Source: Brasenia schreberi (lineage: Eukaryota > Streptophyta > Magnoliopsida > Nymphaeales > Cabombaceae). Taken from it: a stretch of 64,000 nucleotides of DNA. The stretch lies in NCBI GenBank assembly GCA_036023115.1, contig JAYKKT010000041.1:6188501-6252500 (forward strand), read 5' to 3'. A program made the translations under genes and the position numbers. Of the stretch, positions 1 through 10,938 are shown piece by piece. The stretch's first letter is position 1. Every line of letters starts with the position of its first letter. Below the pieces are notes generated by a model that did not search any database, was not told the DNA's origin, and saw only the letters and a program-made list of their open reading frames with translations.

Positions 1-883
1 AATTCAAGCACTCTCACACACATTGAGCCTTCGCTCTTATTTGAAAGACCCAAGTAAGGGCCGACCTATACTATTTGGGTTTCATTTCATGTCGTGTGTG
101 TAAGTCTTTCAATTCAAGCACTCTCACACACATTGAGCTTTCGCTCTTACTCCCAAGACCTTAGTCAAGGCCTACTGCAATTTATATTTGGGTTTAATTT
201 CATGTCGTGTGTGTAAGTCTTTCAATTCAAGCACGCACCCACAATGAGCCTTCGCTCTTATTTGCAAGACCCGAATAAGGGCTCATATACATACTCTATA
301 TACATATCTCCCTTCGGCATTTATATTTCAAGTCATTTCCCTTCGGTTATTTCCCTTCGGTTATTTCCCTTCAGTATTGTCTTTACATTCGGGTTTTCCC
401 TTTGGAGTAGCGTGAGTTTGCATTGCATCTACGCCATACCACGAGGTAGGACGCATATTGCATCAAAGCAAGCCCCGCTCGAATTCGCCCATGTAGTGGA
501 GTGTTCATAACACAAACTAGGTGGCCTGAAAAGGGATAAAAGGAAAGACTTAGGCACGTGCAAATCCACGTGATCTAAAATATGCAACCGCATCTAAAAG
601 ACCCGAATTAGACACCTCGAACCGCTTCGTAGACTTTCTTTCCCAAAACTCGATTTTTGCAAAGCGTACAGACTGACCCTTGTGCATTGGTGCAAGAAGG
701 TCTGCGATGACAAGAGCTCACTTGCTCACAGTCGCCACGATTAGAAGTCAGTGTTAAATATATCTTCGCTAGCTTAGGTAAGCTAGCTGGCACGCCCTGT
801 TTGCATAAATAGGCCTTAGACACACGAGAGGATCCGCTCCAAGCCCTGAAAAGGTGAGAAGCGGGGATTTTCGCGCGTCTACA
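1..883 (+). repeat. 5' LTR of element A (3' part: tandem array and U5)
   Basis: The window opens inside the LTR. Positions 1-290 hold units of the 110-bp tandem array (each with a TTCGCTCTTA core). Positions about 340-375 hold a few copies of a 14-bp repeat around TTATTTCCCTTCGG. The conserved U5 block at about 660-790 includes the palindrome at 768-787. The LTR ends with GCGCGTCTACA at 883, followed by 5 nt and the primer binding site. The same end is seen in the complete LTRs of F and I. Confidence 0.93.
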
Positions 884-888
884 GAGAT

Positions 889-906
889 TGGCATGCCCGG
901 TGGGAC
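889..906 (+). promoter_or_regulatory. Primer binding site of element A
   Basis: TGGCATGCCCGGTGGGAC lies 5 nt after the LTR end. Its complement ends in GCCA and begins GTCCCAC, which fits the T-stem and acceptor strand of a tRNA. The acceptor sequence CGGGCGYG looks most like an arginine tRNA, but I cannot confirm that here. It would prime minus-strand DNA synthesis. Confidence 0.8.
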
Positions 907-958
907 GTGAGCCTTTCAAAAATCGAGTTTTTAAGTAGAAGTCTTGCGAATTTTTTTA

Positions 959-988
959 ACTTGTTTTCTTTGCTTGTACTTAGGACAT
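959..988 (+). promoter_or_regulatory. Candidate 3' splice site just before gag
   Basis: A pyrimidine-rich run ends in TTGTACTTAG (AG at 982-983), then G, 25 nt upstream of the gag ATG at 1009. The same run, with only small changes, precedes gag in B, D, E and F. Paired with the GTAAGT donor in the LTR it would define a leader intron of about 1.5 kb that removes the rest of R, U5 and the primer binding site. Splicing itself is inferred. Confidence 0.5.
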
Positions 989-1008
989 TTTGAAAAAGCT
1001 TGAAAAGC

Positions 1009-3865
1009 ATGTCAAAATCTAATCCAAGTGAAGTGTCGAGCCAAGGCTCATGCGCATCAAGTTCTCACTCTAGGAGGATTTTCAAAAACAAAATAAAACT
1101 AGATGAAATCGAGGACCTGAGAAGGGAGTTTGAGGTCAAAATCGATGCTCTCAGACAAGAGGCTGAAGTAGGCGATTCATGTTCATCAAATGGTGAACAA
1201 AGGCCTAAAAAGAAATCTGAAAAACCTCGCAAGCACAAAGAGGCCTCCATAATGGAAGGCAACCAATACCACGAGTCCTTCACACAAAAGGACCGTAAAG
1301 CCCTACAGCAGTTGCTAAAGGGGCAGAATAAAGAGAAAAGGAGCTACGCCCTATCTGATTTTCTTCCTATGGATTACGAAACAGACAGTGACGATGAAAT
1401 ACCGAACTTCCATCGGTATGATGGCATGGGAGACCCTAGGTCTCACTTGCAGCTTTTCTCGCGTCGAGCCCATAAGAAGAAAAAGGACTCGATGAAATGG
1501 GTGTATTGGTTCCCTTTATCCCTTAAAGGCACAGCTGCCAAATGGCTGACTTCCTACTACTTAAGCCAGTTCGCTACTTTTGAAGAGTTAGCGAACTGCT
1601 TCATGCAAAGATTTGCACACAACGTAGAAGTCACGCCGACTCTGAATACCTTAAGGGATACAAAGCAAGGCATGAACGAAGACGTACATGCCTTCATTAT
1701 AAGATGGAGGTCGCTTTTGGGCCAAGTGCGAGAGCCCATAATCGAAGGATGCGTAGTAATGCTCATCCTGGATAACTTTAAAAGCGAGTTAAAAATCCTT
1801 CCCTCGCTCCACGAGATCTCAACTTTCCATAAGTTGATCAAAAAGGCCTCCCTTAAGAAAAGGGACATATGATCACTTATGGAACGGAAGTGTCGTTCCA
1901 AAAACCCGCTTGGAAAAGCCCATCGCATATGGGCTGCCCACGACGGACAAAGGGGCAAAGCCCCATAAAATCGCCAATGTCTGGGTGGATCCAGGCGTGG
2001 CGGGCATTTCCAAAAATTTTGAAAAGTTAGAAAATAAGAGGGAGCGAAATTTTCAAAAACCGGTTGAAAAACGGGAGTATACTCCGCTGGGGCAGCCTGT
2101 GTCGGAGGTCCTAGACCTCCTACTTGCCCAGGGCATGATAGAACTCCATGAAATCCCCGAAGGAGTCACTTCCAAAGGGGGGTATTTAAACCAATTTTGT
2201 AAGTATCATCGGCTCAAAGGCCATGATACCAAACGCTGCTTCTCCCTCTTAAATAAAATTGAGAGCTTGATAGCAGAAGGCCGACTCCAGGTCACTGCGG
2301 AACTTGAGCCACCTCAAGCTATCTTCAAGGAACCCTTTCCCAAACACGCCAGTGGCAGTGGGAAAGGAAAGGAGGTATGTACCCTCACCATTTCCAAGGA
2401 ACTAGCGCAAAAACCAGAACCTGGTCGACCTACTTGTGCTCCCATTCTTGTACTATACAAGAAGCCCGCCCAAGTCGTCATTCGGGGACCACCAAAAGTG
2501 GAAACCCCGGTAAAACCAGTTTTAAAAATCCAAGGTTCTCCTCAGCTCATCCTTAGAGGCAAATTTAGCGCGAACCCTAGGCTGGTCATGGGGGAAGTCA
2601 CTAGATCCGGGAGGATCTATCAACCCCCGCACCTTCAAGGTACTTAAAAGGTGGTCAGTGTGCCTGGCCCCTCAAAAGCATGTATCCCTAGTGTTCTGCC
2701 AAAAGCAGATAAGGATAAAGTCATCCTAAATCCTTATGACTTCGAAAACCACCTTTCAAAGATTCCTATTCACATGTCTATCTTAGAGCTTATAAAAACC
2801 TCGCCTAGTCATAGACTTGTATTAGAGAAAATTCTAGAAAGGGCCAAGGTTGATTCGAACATAAGTCCGGAATCCTTGTCTGCCCAAGTGGCTTTATTAG
2901 GAGCAAAATCGCCCATCACTTTTTCGGAAGATGATGTAGATAGACCCTATGAAACCCATAACCAGGCCCTGCATATCGAGGTGGTTCTAAACAACCACTC
3001 TCTGGACAGGTGCCTAGTCGATGGTGGAGGAGGGCTCAACATCCTTCCACTTCATGTGGCGTACAAAATCGGAGTCACCTTGACTTCAGTGAACCCAAGC
3101 CCCATCGTTATCACTGGATACGATGGGAATGCGTCTAGACCTTTAGGATCCATCGAACTCCCAATGAAAATGGGAGGGATCAAACACACGGGGGTGTTCC
3201 ATGTCTTCGACATCCACCCCTATTATAACCTGTTGCTGGGAAGGCCCTAGATACACAGTTTGTGCGCTGTGCCATCCACCTTCCACAGGTGTGTCAAGAT
3301 CCCTTTTATGGACCAGGTCGTAGTGATCCTAGGTGAGAGTCACCCACAGCTTCAGGGGATCATAAATTCCCCTTGTTTATCAAGCTCCCAGGCCCATGAG
3401 GCTAACCTGGGGCAAATTATGGTTGAGCCACCTCGGCTCGTGTTGAACAACCCTAGGAAGGTTGTATGTGTGAAGGGGTCGCCAAAAGCAGGCCCCCGCC
3501 CAACTCTAATCCTTCTAGGAAAACCCAAGCGTTCCCTATTTCCAAAGCCCCTGGACAAGAGGCCATATGAGCACAATATGGACGATAGCATGTTCCAGGA
3601 CCACGATTTATATCCAACCTTTTCAAAAAACAAGAAATCGTGGAACATGTTGTTGAACATGGGCTACACGCCCTACAAGAGTCTAGGGGCATAGAACCAG
3701 GGTCTCCTAGAGCCCATCCTTCCTAGGGCCAATCCCAGCCGATATGGGATCGGCTATACTCCCCGAATACCGCCGGAGCCACCCCTTGTGACTACCTGGG
3801 TCAAGGGTACCCCGGAACCTGCCTTAGAAGAGACCTACGATTTAGATCTCCTATTCCGAGTCTAA
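1009..3865 (+). pseudogene. gag-pro: gag-pro polyprotein of element A, disrupted
   Basis: Encodes the capsid/nucleocapsid precursor and the aspartic protease of the particle. From the ATG at 1009: a charged N-terminus with a likely coiled coil, the retrotransposon gag core (FHRYDGMGDP motif near 1410-1440), a C-x2-H-x4-H-x4-C knuckle near 2197-2240, and the protease with DGGGG near 3020 and LLLGRP near 3235. About 14 bp are missing near 1850 compared with the other copies, giving a frameshift and a TGA at 1870. In the downstream frame there are TAA at 2645, TAG at 3248 and TAG at 3692 before the natural TAA at 3863. The TTG at 1000 is in frame but the ATG at 1009 is the better start, shared by all copies. 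Dead copy. Confidence 0.92.
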
Positions 3866-3890
3866 CCCGTAGTGTTTTCCCTTTGTAGGT
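3866..3890 (+). promoter_or_regulatory. Candidate 3' splice site just before pol
   Basis: The 25 nt between the gag-pro stop and the pol ATG contain a pyrimidine-rich run ending CCCTTTGTAG, then GT and ATG (AG at 3887-3888). The run is kept in B, D, E and F. Pol lies in the +1 frame relative to gag-pro, so a spliced pol message is one way to express it. Ogre elements of the same clade are known to have an intron between pro and RT. No transcript evidence is available here. Confidence 0.45.
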
Positions 3891-6800
3891 ATGACAGAAG
3901 ATCCCTTTTCTAAAAATACAAAAACATTTGAAATGCTTAAAATCAAAAAAATCGAAAAACAAGAAAAACCAAAAACAATGGAAAAACAAAAACTCGAAAA
4001 AAGAGTGCTTTGTATAGTTCCCAAGGTTCTTGTTTTACAAAAAACCAAAAAAATCGAAAATTTGGAAAATACCAAAAGATTTTGTACATAGCTGCTCCTG
4101 GTAGGACTTTGGCAAAAGAAAAGGATTTCGAAAGAAACGTCGTCTGCATAGCCAGACGAAAAATTTCGAAATCACTTGAAAATCCAAGTACAAAACCAGG
4201 TCATTTTGAAAACCACGAATCAAATTCTCTCGGGTCTATAGCCCACGAGAATGATCAAAGCCCAGAAGTGGATCCCCTTGAGGAAGATCCCACTTCTGAG
4301 CTCCCAGAATTTCATAGAATTCTCGATTTTGAAAAACCTTCCGAATCAGTAGGAGGAGATTTCATAGAGGTGAACCTAGGGGATGATTCCAATCCCAAAA
4401 TCATCAAAATAGGTGCATGCTTGCATGAAACCGAAAGGTTAGCATTCATTGCATTTTTACGAACCTATTTAGATGTGTTTGCATGGACGTATGAAGACAT
4501 GCCGGGCATAGATCCCAGCATTGTCGAACATCGTCTTCCCTTAGATGTAGGTGTAAAACCCATAAAGCAGAAGCTTAGGAAAATACACCCGAATGTACAC
4601 ATACAAGTCAAAGAGGGTTTAGAAGATTTGCTAAAAGCCGGATTTATAAAACCCATTGCGTATTCTGATTGATTATCAAATATCGTTGTAGTTCGAAAAA
4701 CCAATGGGAAAATTTGAATATGCATCGATTTCAGAAACCTGAATAAAGCCACTCCTAAGGATAATTATCCTTTACCAAACATAGATTTGATAGTCGATAG
4801 TACTGCAAATCATGAAATGTTTTCATTCATGGATGGCTATTCAGGCTATAATCAAATCAAACTAAGTCCACGAGATCAGGGTAAGACCGCCTTCACAACC
4901 CCATGGGGCACGTACTGCTATACAGTCATGCCCTTTGGTTTGAAAAATGCCGGCGCAACATACCAACGAGCCATGACCACGATCTTCCATGATCAAATTC
5001 ATGAGCTTGTAGAAGTGTATGTAGATGATCTCTTGGCAAAATCCAAAACCCGATGCACCCATATCGAATGTTTACAAAAGATTTTTGAAAGGCTTAAGCT
5101 TTACCAAGTAAAGCTAAATCCTCAAAAATGTGTGTTCGGGGTAGAATCAGGGAAGCTTCTAGGCTTTATGGTAAGCCAAAGGGGAATAGAAGTCGACCCC
5201 TCTAAGTGTGGAGCCATCATAGACATGGCTCCACCCTCCATTCTCACCCAAATCCGTAGCCTCCAGGGTCGCTTACAATCCGTTCGCCGATTCATATCGA
5301 ATCTGGCCAATAGATGCGAACCCTTCAACAAACTGTTGAGGAAGGGCACGAAATTCTTATGGGATGACGAATGCCAAAAGTCCTTCGAGAGACTGAAGGC
5401 ATACTTGGTTAATCCCCCCGTTTTGAATCCTCCAAAGCAAGGAAAACCGCTTTTATTATACATCTCCGTGCATGCAAATGCTTTAGGAGCCCTGTTGGCT
5501 CAATACAAGGATGACACCCATAAGGAGTATGCCATCTACTATATTTCGAAAACTCTGTTGGCTTATGAATGAAATTATCAAGCCATGGAGAAGACGTGCT
5601 TGGCCCTAGTCTGGGCCTGCCAGAAATTCAGGCACTATTTCCTAGATCATGAGATCTGGATAGTGTCCAAGCTTGATCCAATCAAGCACTTGTTCGAAAA
5701 CCCATTCTCACGAGTAGATTGGGCAAATGGCAACTCCTCCTAATGGAGTATGATCTGAAATACCATCACTAGATCTCCATTAAGGGACAAGCCCTAGCAG
5801 ATTACGTGGCTGAATTACCCTTAGAGGACGCATATCGCACTCTTGTCGAAATGCCTGATGAAGGCATATTGCAAAACCATTTTCAAAACCACATTTTGGC
5901 AAACTCTTTCGAAAACCATGTGTGGAAGATGCACTTCGATGGGGCACGAAACCAACGAGGGGCTAGTGTTGGGGTCATCCTAATCTCCCCTAAAAAGGGT
6001 GAGATTCCCATAGCAGTCCGCTTAGATTTCGAATGTTCCAACAACGTAGCTGAGTATGAAGCACTCATACAAGGCTTGAGGATTTCGAAAACTCTAGGGG
6101 CATCATGCATCGAGGTCTTTGGAGATTCGCTCCTTGTCATAAACCAGGTTTTGAAAATTTGGCAAGTACGTAATGAGAAACTACTTCCATATCACGGGTT
6201 GGCCACTCGATTGGTTCAATCCTTCCAGTCGTGTAAACTCACACACATAGGAAGAGAGGACAATGGCATCGCCGATGCCCTCTCCTCCTTGGGTTCAGCC
6301 CTGAAGGTCGATCCCATTTCAGGGGCCAGATCTTTGAAAATATGGCATGCACCCCACCCATCCACACACGACTTGGATATTTGCCAAAACAACCCAGAGT
6401 CTATTGAAAAACCCTGGTTTTATGACATAAAACAATTTTTAGAAAATGGGGGATTCACCGAGGATGCCACATCCAAAGATAAGGCATTCATTCATAAGAT
6501 TTCGACCCGATACACCATTCTGGGTGGGGTTTTATACAAAAAGAGTTTTACTGGCATTCTACTTAGGTGTATCGACCTAGAGGAGGCTAGGATAGTGATG
6601 CATGAGTTCCACGATGGAGAATGTGGAGGTCATGTTAATGCCAACATGATGGCAATGAAAATACTTAGAGTGGGCTATTTTTGGTCCACCCTGAAAAAGG
6701 ATTGTCACGATCATGTTAGGAAGTGTCATCCATGTCAAGTGCATGGGCACGCCATTCATATCCCATCATCTGCATTGCATTCCGTGGTCAGCCCCTGGCC

Positions 6801-7662
6801 ATTTACCATGTGGGCGTTTGACATTGTAGGCCCAATATTTCCAAAGGCCTCGAATGGGCATCGATTTATTTTAGCAGCCACGGAGTATTTCTCCAAGTGG
6901 GTGAAAGCCATTTCCCTAACCAATGTGATGGGGCAACATGTGGTGGCTTTCATCCGGAAGAATATCTTCGCTCGATTTGGGGTTCCACGAGACCTTGTGT
7001 CTGATAATGGCACCCCATTCAAGAACGAGCGGATGGTTAAGTTGTGCAACACGTATGGCATAACTCACCACTTCTCCTCGCCCTACTACCCTCAAGGCAA
7101 TGGCCAAGCCGAAGCCACAAACAAGACTCTCATTAGCATAATTGAGAAAACCTTAGAGAAGGGTAGGACGTGGCACGAGAAGCTGGATGAAGCCTTATGG
7201 GCTTATAGGACTTCCATCCGGACTCCCACGAATGCCACAACATTCGAATTGGTCTATGGCACAAACGCCATTCTTCCCATTCATACTCAACTGCATTCAT
7301 TCCATACATCCATAGCACTCGACCTCCCTCTAGAGATGCTTCAGCATGCTAGGATGGCCGAACTAGATTTGCTAGATGAGAGGCAACTCCTTGCCATCGA
7401 TCATGCTCGTGCATACCGGCAAAGGATAGCCCGACATTATAGCAAACACATGAGACCTCACCACATTGAAGTGGGGGATCTGGTTTTAAAAACTATCCAT
7501 CATCGTGGCCCACACCCCCTAGGCAAATGGCGCCCCAACTGGGATGGACCCTATGTTGTACGAGCAACCACTACGAACAATTCGTATTGGTTGATCGATG
7601 TAGAAGGTAGGAATTTAGCAGATCCTATCAATATTCAATACTTAAAGAAGTATCATGTGTAG
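3891..7662 (+). pseudogene. pol: pol polyprotein of element A (RT, RNase H, aRNase H, integrase), disrupted 5' half
   Basis: Pol copies element RNA into DNA and inserts it. An N-terminal lysine-rich segment opens with MTEDPF. RT then has ICIDFRNLNKATP, FMDGYSGYNQI, FGLKNAGATYQRAM and YVDDLL (about 5017). RNase H is near 5440-5790. The archaeal-like second RNase H follows (HFDGA about 5935, AEYEAL, GDSLLV, DNGIADALS). The integrase has HHCC (6600-6740) and catalytic D, D, E in AFDIVG, VSDNGT and GQAEATN. The C-terminus has a WDGPY motif and no chromodomain. Lesions: 1-nt loss near 4077, TGA at 4670, 4715 and 5570, 1-nt loss near 5700, TAG at 5770. From 5773 to the natural TAG at 7660 the frame is open, so the aRNH-integrase part still reads through. 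Confidence 0.93.
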
Positions 7663-8830
7663 GATCTGGATTAAATTCCATTTTTCGAAAAATTTTAGGG
7701 ATAGCTGCCCTGAGACATGTGAATAAGGTGCCAAGGGCAAACTCGTGTGACCCTGAGTAAGAGAATTCGCACTTGTGAAAGAGTGGAGTTTTCAAAATCG
7801 TGGTTACATTTCAAAATCCTTCTTCTTACAAAGAAAGACTTAGTTCAACATAGCAAGATACTTGCAAGTGGTACGTGCTATTTCTGAATAGGCTGATCTG
7901 GAATGGATCGAGTGTAGGCTTGGGATAAGTCCTCCCCTCTTCTCTTCTCCTTCCAAAAGGAAAACAAAGGCCCAAAACAAAAGGAAATTTCCCATTCAAA
8001 GTATCTTTCCAAAAGAAAGAAACCAGAATTCGAAAGAAAATCGATTCTCTTATGAAAAAGAGGGATTAAAGAAAAAATACTCCCAAAGGGAGACCCTCGA
8101 TGAAAAAAAGAAAAAAGAGGCCAAAAAGCTCAAAAAGAGCAGTTTTCCGCCTTCTGTGCCTCAAACCACGGGACGCTTCAGAAGGGACCGTGGTATCTCT
8201 TTCCCATCCCTGGCTTATCCCAAGCTAAAGCATGGTTCATTTCGAGGAATCCTAAAGTAAAAATAGGATTTACTTACTTGAATTTCATCTTGTTTGAGAA
8301 TTCGACTTTTCGAGTAAGGCGTAGGAATTTGAAATATGCCTTGTTTTCTTATAAAACCTCCGCTAGATAAGCGGGTGTTAAGACTCAAACAAGGGCAAGC
8401 ACGAAGAGCTCGAGATCCTTAGAATTGAGGCTCAAGACAGTTGTCCCTTTTGTAAATAGCTTTTGTAAATAAGTTTTGAAAACCGAACATCGAACAGCAT
8501 AGGATTTGCTCACTTGGAGTAGTAGGCCTTGTCAGTCTCTAGAGTTCGACCACATCTGGTCCCTGGGAGGTCGCCACTTTTGGCACCACACCCATGTCAT
8601 TTGCATTCCACGCATGGTACTTGCATGAACATGATCCCATTTTAGGACCAGATTCTATAGCACCCTTTGGCGTGATATCTCCTGCTACTAGAGTTTGTAA
8701 ATTGAGATTTTTGCTAAAAATTGGGACGATCCCATGTTCTTTGTGGATAGATCTAGGGAGACATTGAAAGGGGTGTTTGTCATCTTTGCCCTTATCCAAA
8801 TCGATTTGGACAAGGCCAAAGAGGGGCATC
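7663..8830 (+). other. 3' untranslated region of element A with hairpin array
   Basis: About 1.17 kb of non-coding DNA lies between the pol stop and the 3' LTR; the same region follows pol in C, E, F and J. Positions 7949-8194 hold a run of short inverted repeats with A-rich loops: TTCC-AAAA-GGAA near 7951, CTTTC-CAAAA-GAAAG at 8005-8019, CTCCC-AAA-GGGAG at 8080-8092, GCTC-AAAAA-GAGC at 8128-8140, and ACCACGG/CCGTGGT at 8165-8194 enclosing CTTC-A-GAAG. I see no sense-strand gene. A short antisense frame at 8539-8829 is not kept in the young copies. Confidence 0.75.
8818..8826 (+). promoter_or_regulatory. Polypurine tract of element A
   Basis: AAAGAGGGG lies 4 nt (CATC) before the LTR start TGTAAACACC. 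This is the expected primer for plus-strand synthesis. It is identical at the matching place in C, E, F and J. Confidence 0.85.
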
Positions 8831-10078
8831 TGTAAACACCCCGAAATCCCACGAATTTCTTAAACAAACCTGGTTTTTGTACAAGCAGCCCCAAAGGGCC
8901 ATTTTGAGTCTGGAAACCCAGGAGCCTTCCAGACAACCCTGTATATATGTTTTAAACTTCATATTTCAAAAATATATAATATGGCTTTTGAAAACCTTTT
9001 AAAACACGTTTTGAAACCCCAAAGCAGCTTGGCCTAATCAAGACAAGACCAGCGAAGTCAAAGAGAGCCCGGAACCGGAGCACATGTCGAGCTCGGCACA
9101 GCAACTCTCGTATCAAATCCATACCCCCAGGATCTCGAACGTCCAAGACCTTGTTATTATCAAAATGTCATTTGAAGTCATCTCCGGAAGGCAGAAACGG
9201 AGGCGAACGATCATGTTGGCGAAGACCCAACGCAGACGGAGTGCTGATGTTGTCAGACCCCACACAAATCATCCGTTTCGAACACAACTCGAAGGAGTCA
9301 GAGTTCAGTTTGGATCGGATCTGGACCGTATATATCCAGATCCCAATCCAAACCCATATGTGGACTTGGATTTGGATTTGGATTCAAAAATCCAATCCAA
9401 TATCCATATCCATGGCCCACATCACCTTCTCATAAATGGAGGTGGGGCCCACTTGAAATTCACGTGGGATCATGGGCATGAGAGAGAGTGGGGGGTGGAT
9501 AAGATCAAGTGTGGTTGTAATTAAGCTTGACTTGTGTGTCAAGTTTGGGGTTAATCATGTGGGTTAGCCTAATTGAGTGGGTTTAAGCTTGTAATTAGCC
9601 AAAACCTAACCTAGGGTTGCACCAACATGATGTGGTTAAGGTCTATGGGCCATGCAAAGGGGAGCTCCTTCACCTAAACCTAACCCAAAACACCTAATCC
9701 TAGCCTTCCACCCTAATCCACCCCTAATCTGAGCCTAATCACCTAACCCACTTCCCTAATCCCGGCCTAATCCCAACCTAATCACCTAACCCACTTCCCT
9801 AATCCTTCCCTAAACCTAGGTTAATTTCCCTAAACCTAGCCTAATCCTAGCCTAATCACCTAACCTAGCTCACTAAACCTCACCCTAGAACCAACCCACC
9901 TAACTAAACCCTAAACCACTAAACCACCCCATCTAAACCTAGCAGACCATATCCCCCAAAACCATTAAAACAAAATATCTGAACCTACCCTAATACCAGC
10001 CCACCATATCACCTTACCACCCTCCCTAGACCACCTAACCACTACCCCAAAACCACCCCCACCGCCCTTCACAAAGGC

Positions 10079-10085
10079 TATAAAA
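10079..10085 (+). promoter_or_regulatory. LTR TATA box (element A 3' LTR)
   Basis: TATAAAA is followed by a C-run and GGGCGGGTTTTT, so AAACCC and GGGTTT form an inverted repeat just downstream. A TATA-like element occurs at the equivalent site in eight other LTR copies: 16148-16155, 20158-20163, 26792-26799, 30432-30439, 41742-41749, 52706-52713, 57176-57183 and 63817-63822. Transcription would start about 30 bp downstream, placing the U3/R border about 1.28 kb into the LTR. Confidence 0.65.
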
Positions 10086-10932
10086 CCCCCCCTAGTGGGC
10101 GGGTTTTTCAAGCCTTGGACCCCACTTCCCAGCCCAGCCGAACCCAGCCGCCTGCACCACTTCCAGCCGGACCTTCCACCTGCACCACCATCGGCCACCA
10201 CCTCGCTCCACTTGCTCCACCACGCCCCATCCGACCAACCATCCGTCGCCACCCTCTTCATCCGGGTTAACCTACCGCCACCACACCCGGCTTCTCTCTT
10301 CCATCCACCGCCTCTCTTCAAGCACGGTTAGTACCCCATCCTTCATCTCACCTTCTCCACTCCCTCTCCACTCTCAGCCACTTGCACTACCACCACCTGC
10401 CCCCACAGCCAGCCACTTGCTACCACCCTTCCCATTCGGCCAAGCCTTAGCCATCCTAACTACCCGCCACTACCTAACCACCCTAGCTACACCCGGCCAC
10501 CCTATCTGACTCCCTAAGACCTGCCCATATCACTCTCTTACACCCACTACACCCACTACCACCTAGCCCCATCACCTAGCTAGCTTCCTTCCCATACTCC
10601 ACCCATAGCCACTCTAGCAGCCCGCCACCACCAAGTCCCCTTAGTCGGCCACTCCAACCGACTACCACCTGCCCCTTCGGTCAGCCACCCGCCATCCATA
10701 TCCGTCCCCTAGGTACTCCCTTAGCCTCCCTTAGTGCCACATTCCCTAGGCACCCCATCCTTGGCATCCGCCACCCCATCCCTAGCACCCGGCCACCTTC
10801 AAGGCGCCTCTCCCGCGCCCCGTTTGCAGCCGGCCAGCACCTCTTGTCGTTCACCCTCGCGGAGCTCCCTTTTGCAGCCCAAGGCGAAGGCCAAGCCCAC
10901 ACTCAAGCAAGGCCTCTACAGACCAGCTACTA

Positions 10933-10938
10933 GTAAGT
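10933..10938 (+). promoter_or_regulatory. Conserved 5' splice donor-like GTAAGT in R
   Basis: GTAAGT follows CTACTA and precedes GCCTAACTCGG. Exact GTAAGT is present in all eight LTR copies that include this site; here it lies upstream of both TTGTAATAA motifs. Use of the donor in a 5' LTR would splice out the promoter-proximal polyadenylation signals. Conservation is seen; function is inferred. Confidence 0.5.

Noticed and set aside
1000..1008. TTG as the gag start
   Set aside because: The in-frame ATG at 1009 is kept in all copies (1009, 14138, 24607, 39515, 50518) and is the ordinary eukaryotic start.
1065..1283. Antisense frame opposite gag (also 13864, 24333, 39241, 50244)
   Set aside because: It mirrors the gag coding strand and recurs only because gag is conserved; no independent start or domain.
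7440..7662. Integrase chromodomain
   Set aside because: After the WDGPY segment the protein ends within about 35 residues at LKKYHV; no chromodomain is present.
8539..8829. Antisense ORF starting MPLFGLVQIDLDKGKDDKHP at the LTR edge, also at 18677-19006
   Set aside because: Tat elements can carry antisense genes, but in the young copies E and F the frame ends after about 20-27 codons and in J it is shifted. The shared start reflects conserved DNA around the polypurine tract.
7663..8830. Envelope-like gene between pol and the 3' LTR
   Set aside because: No sense-strand open frame of useful length; the region is hairpin-rich and A-rich in all copies.
9607..10030. True telomere or interstitial telomere array
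   Set aside because: Words vary (CCTAATC, CCTAACC, CCTAAAC) and the tract is at the same place in every LTR, so it belongs to the element.
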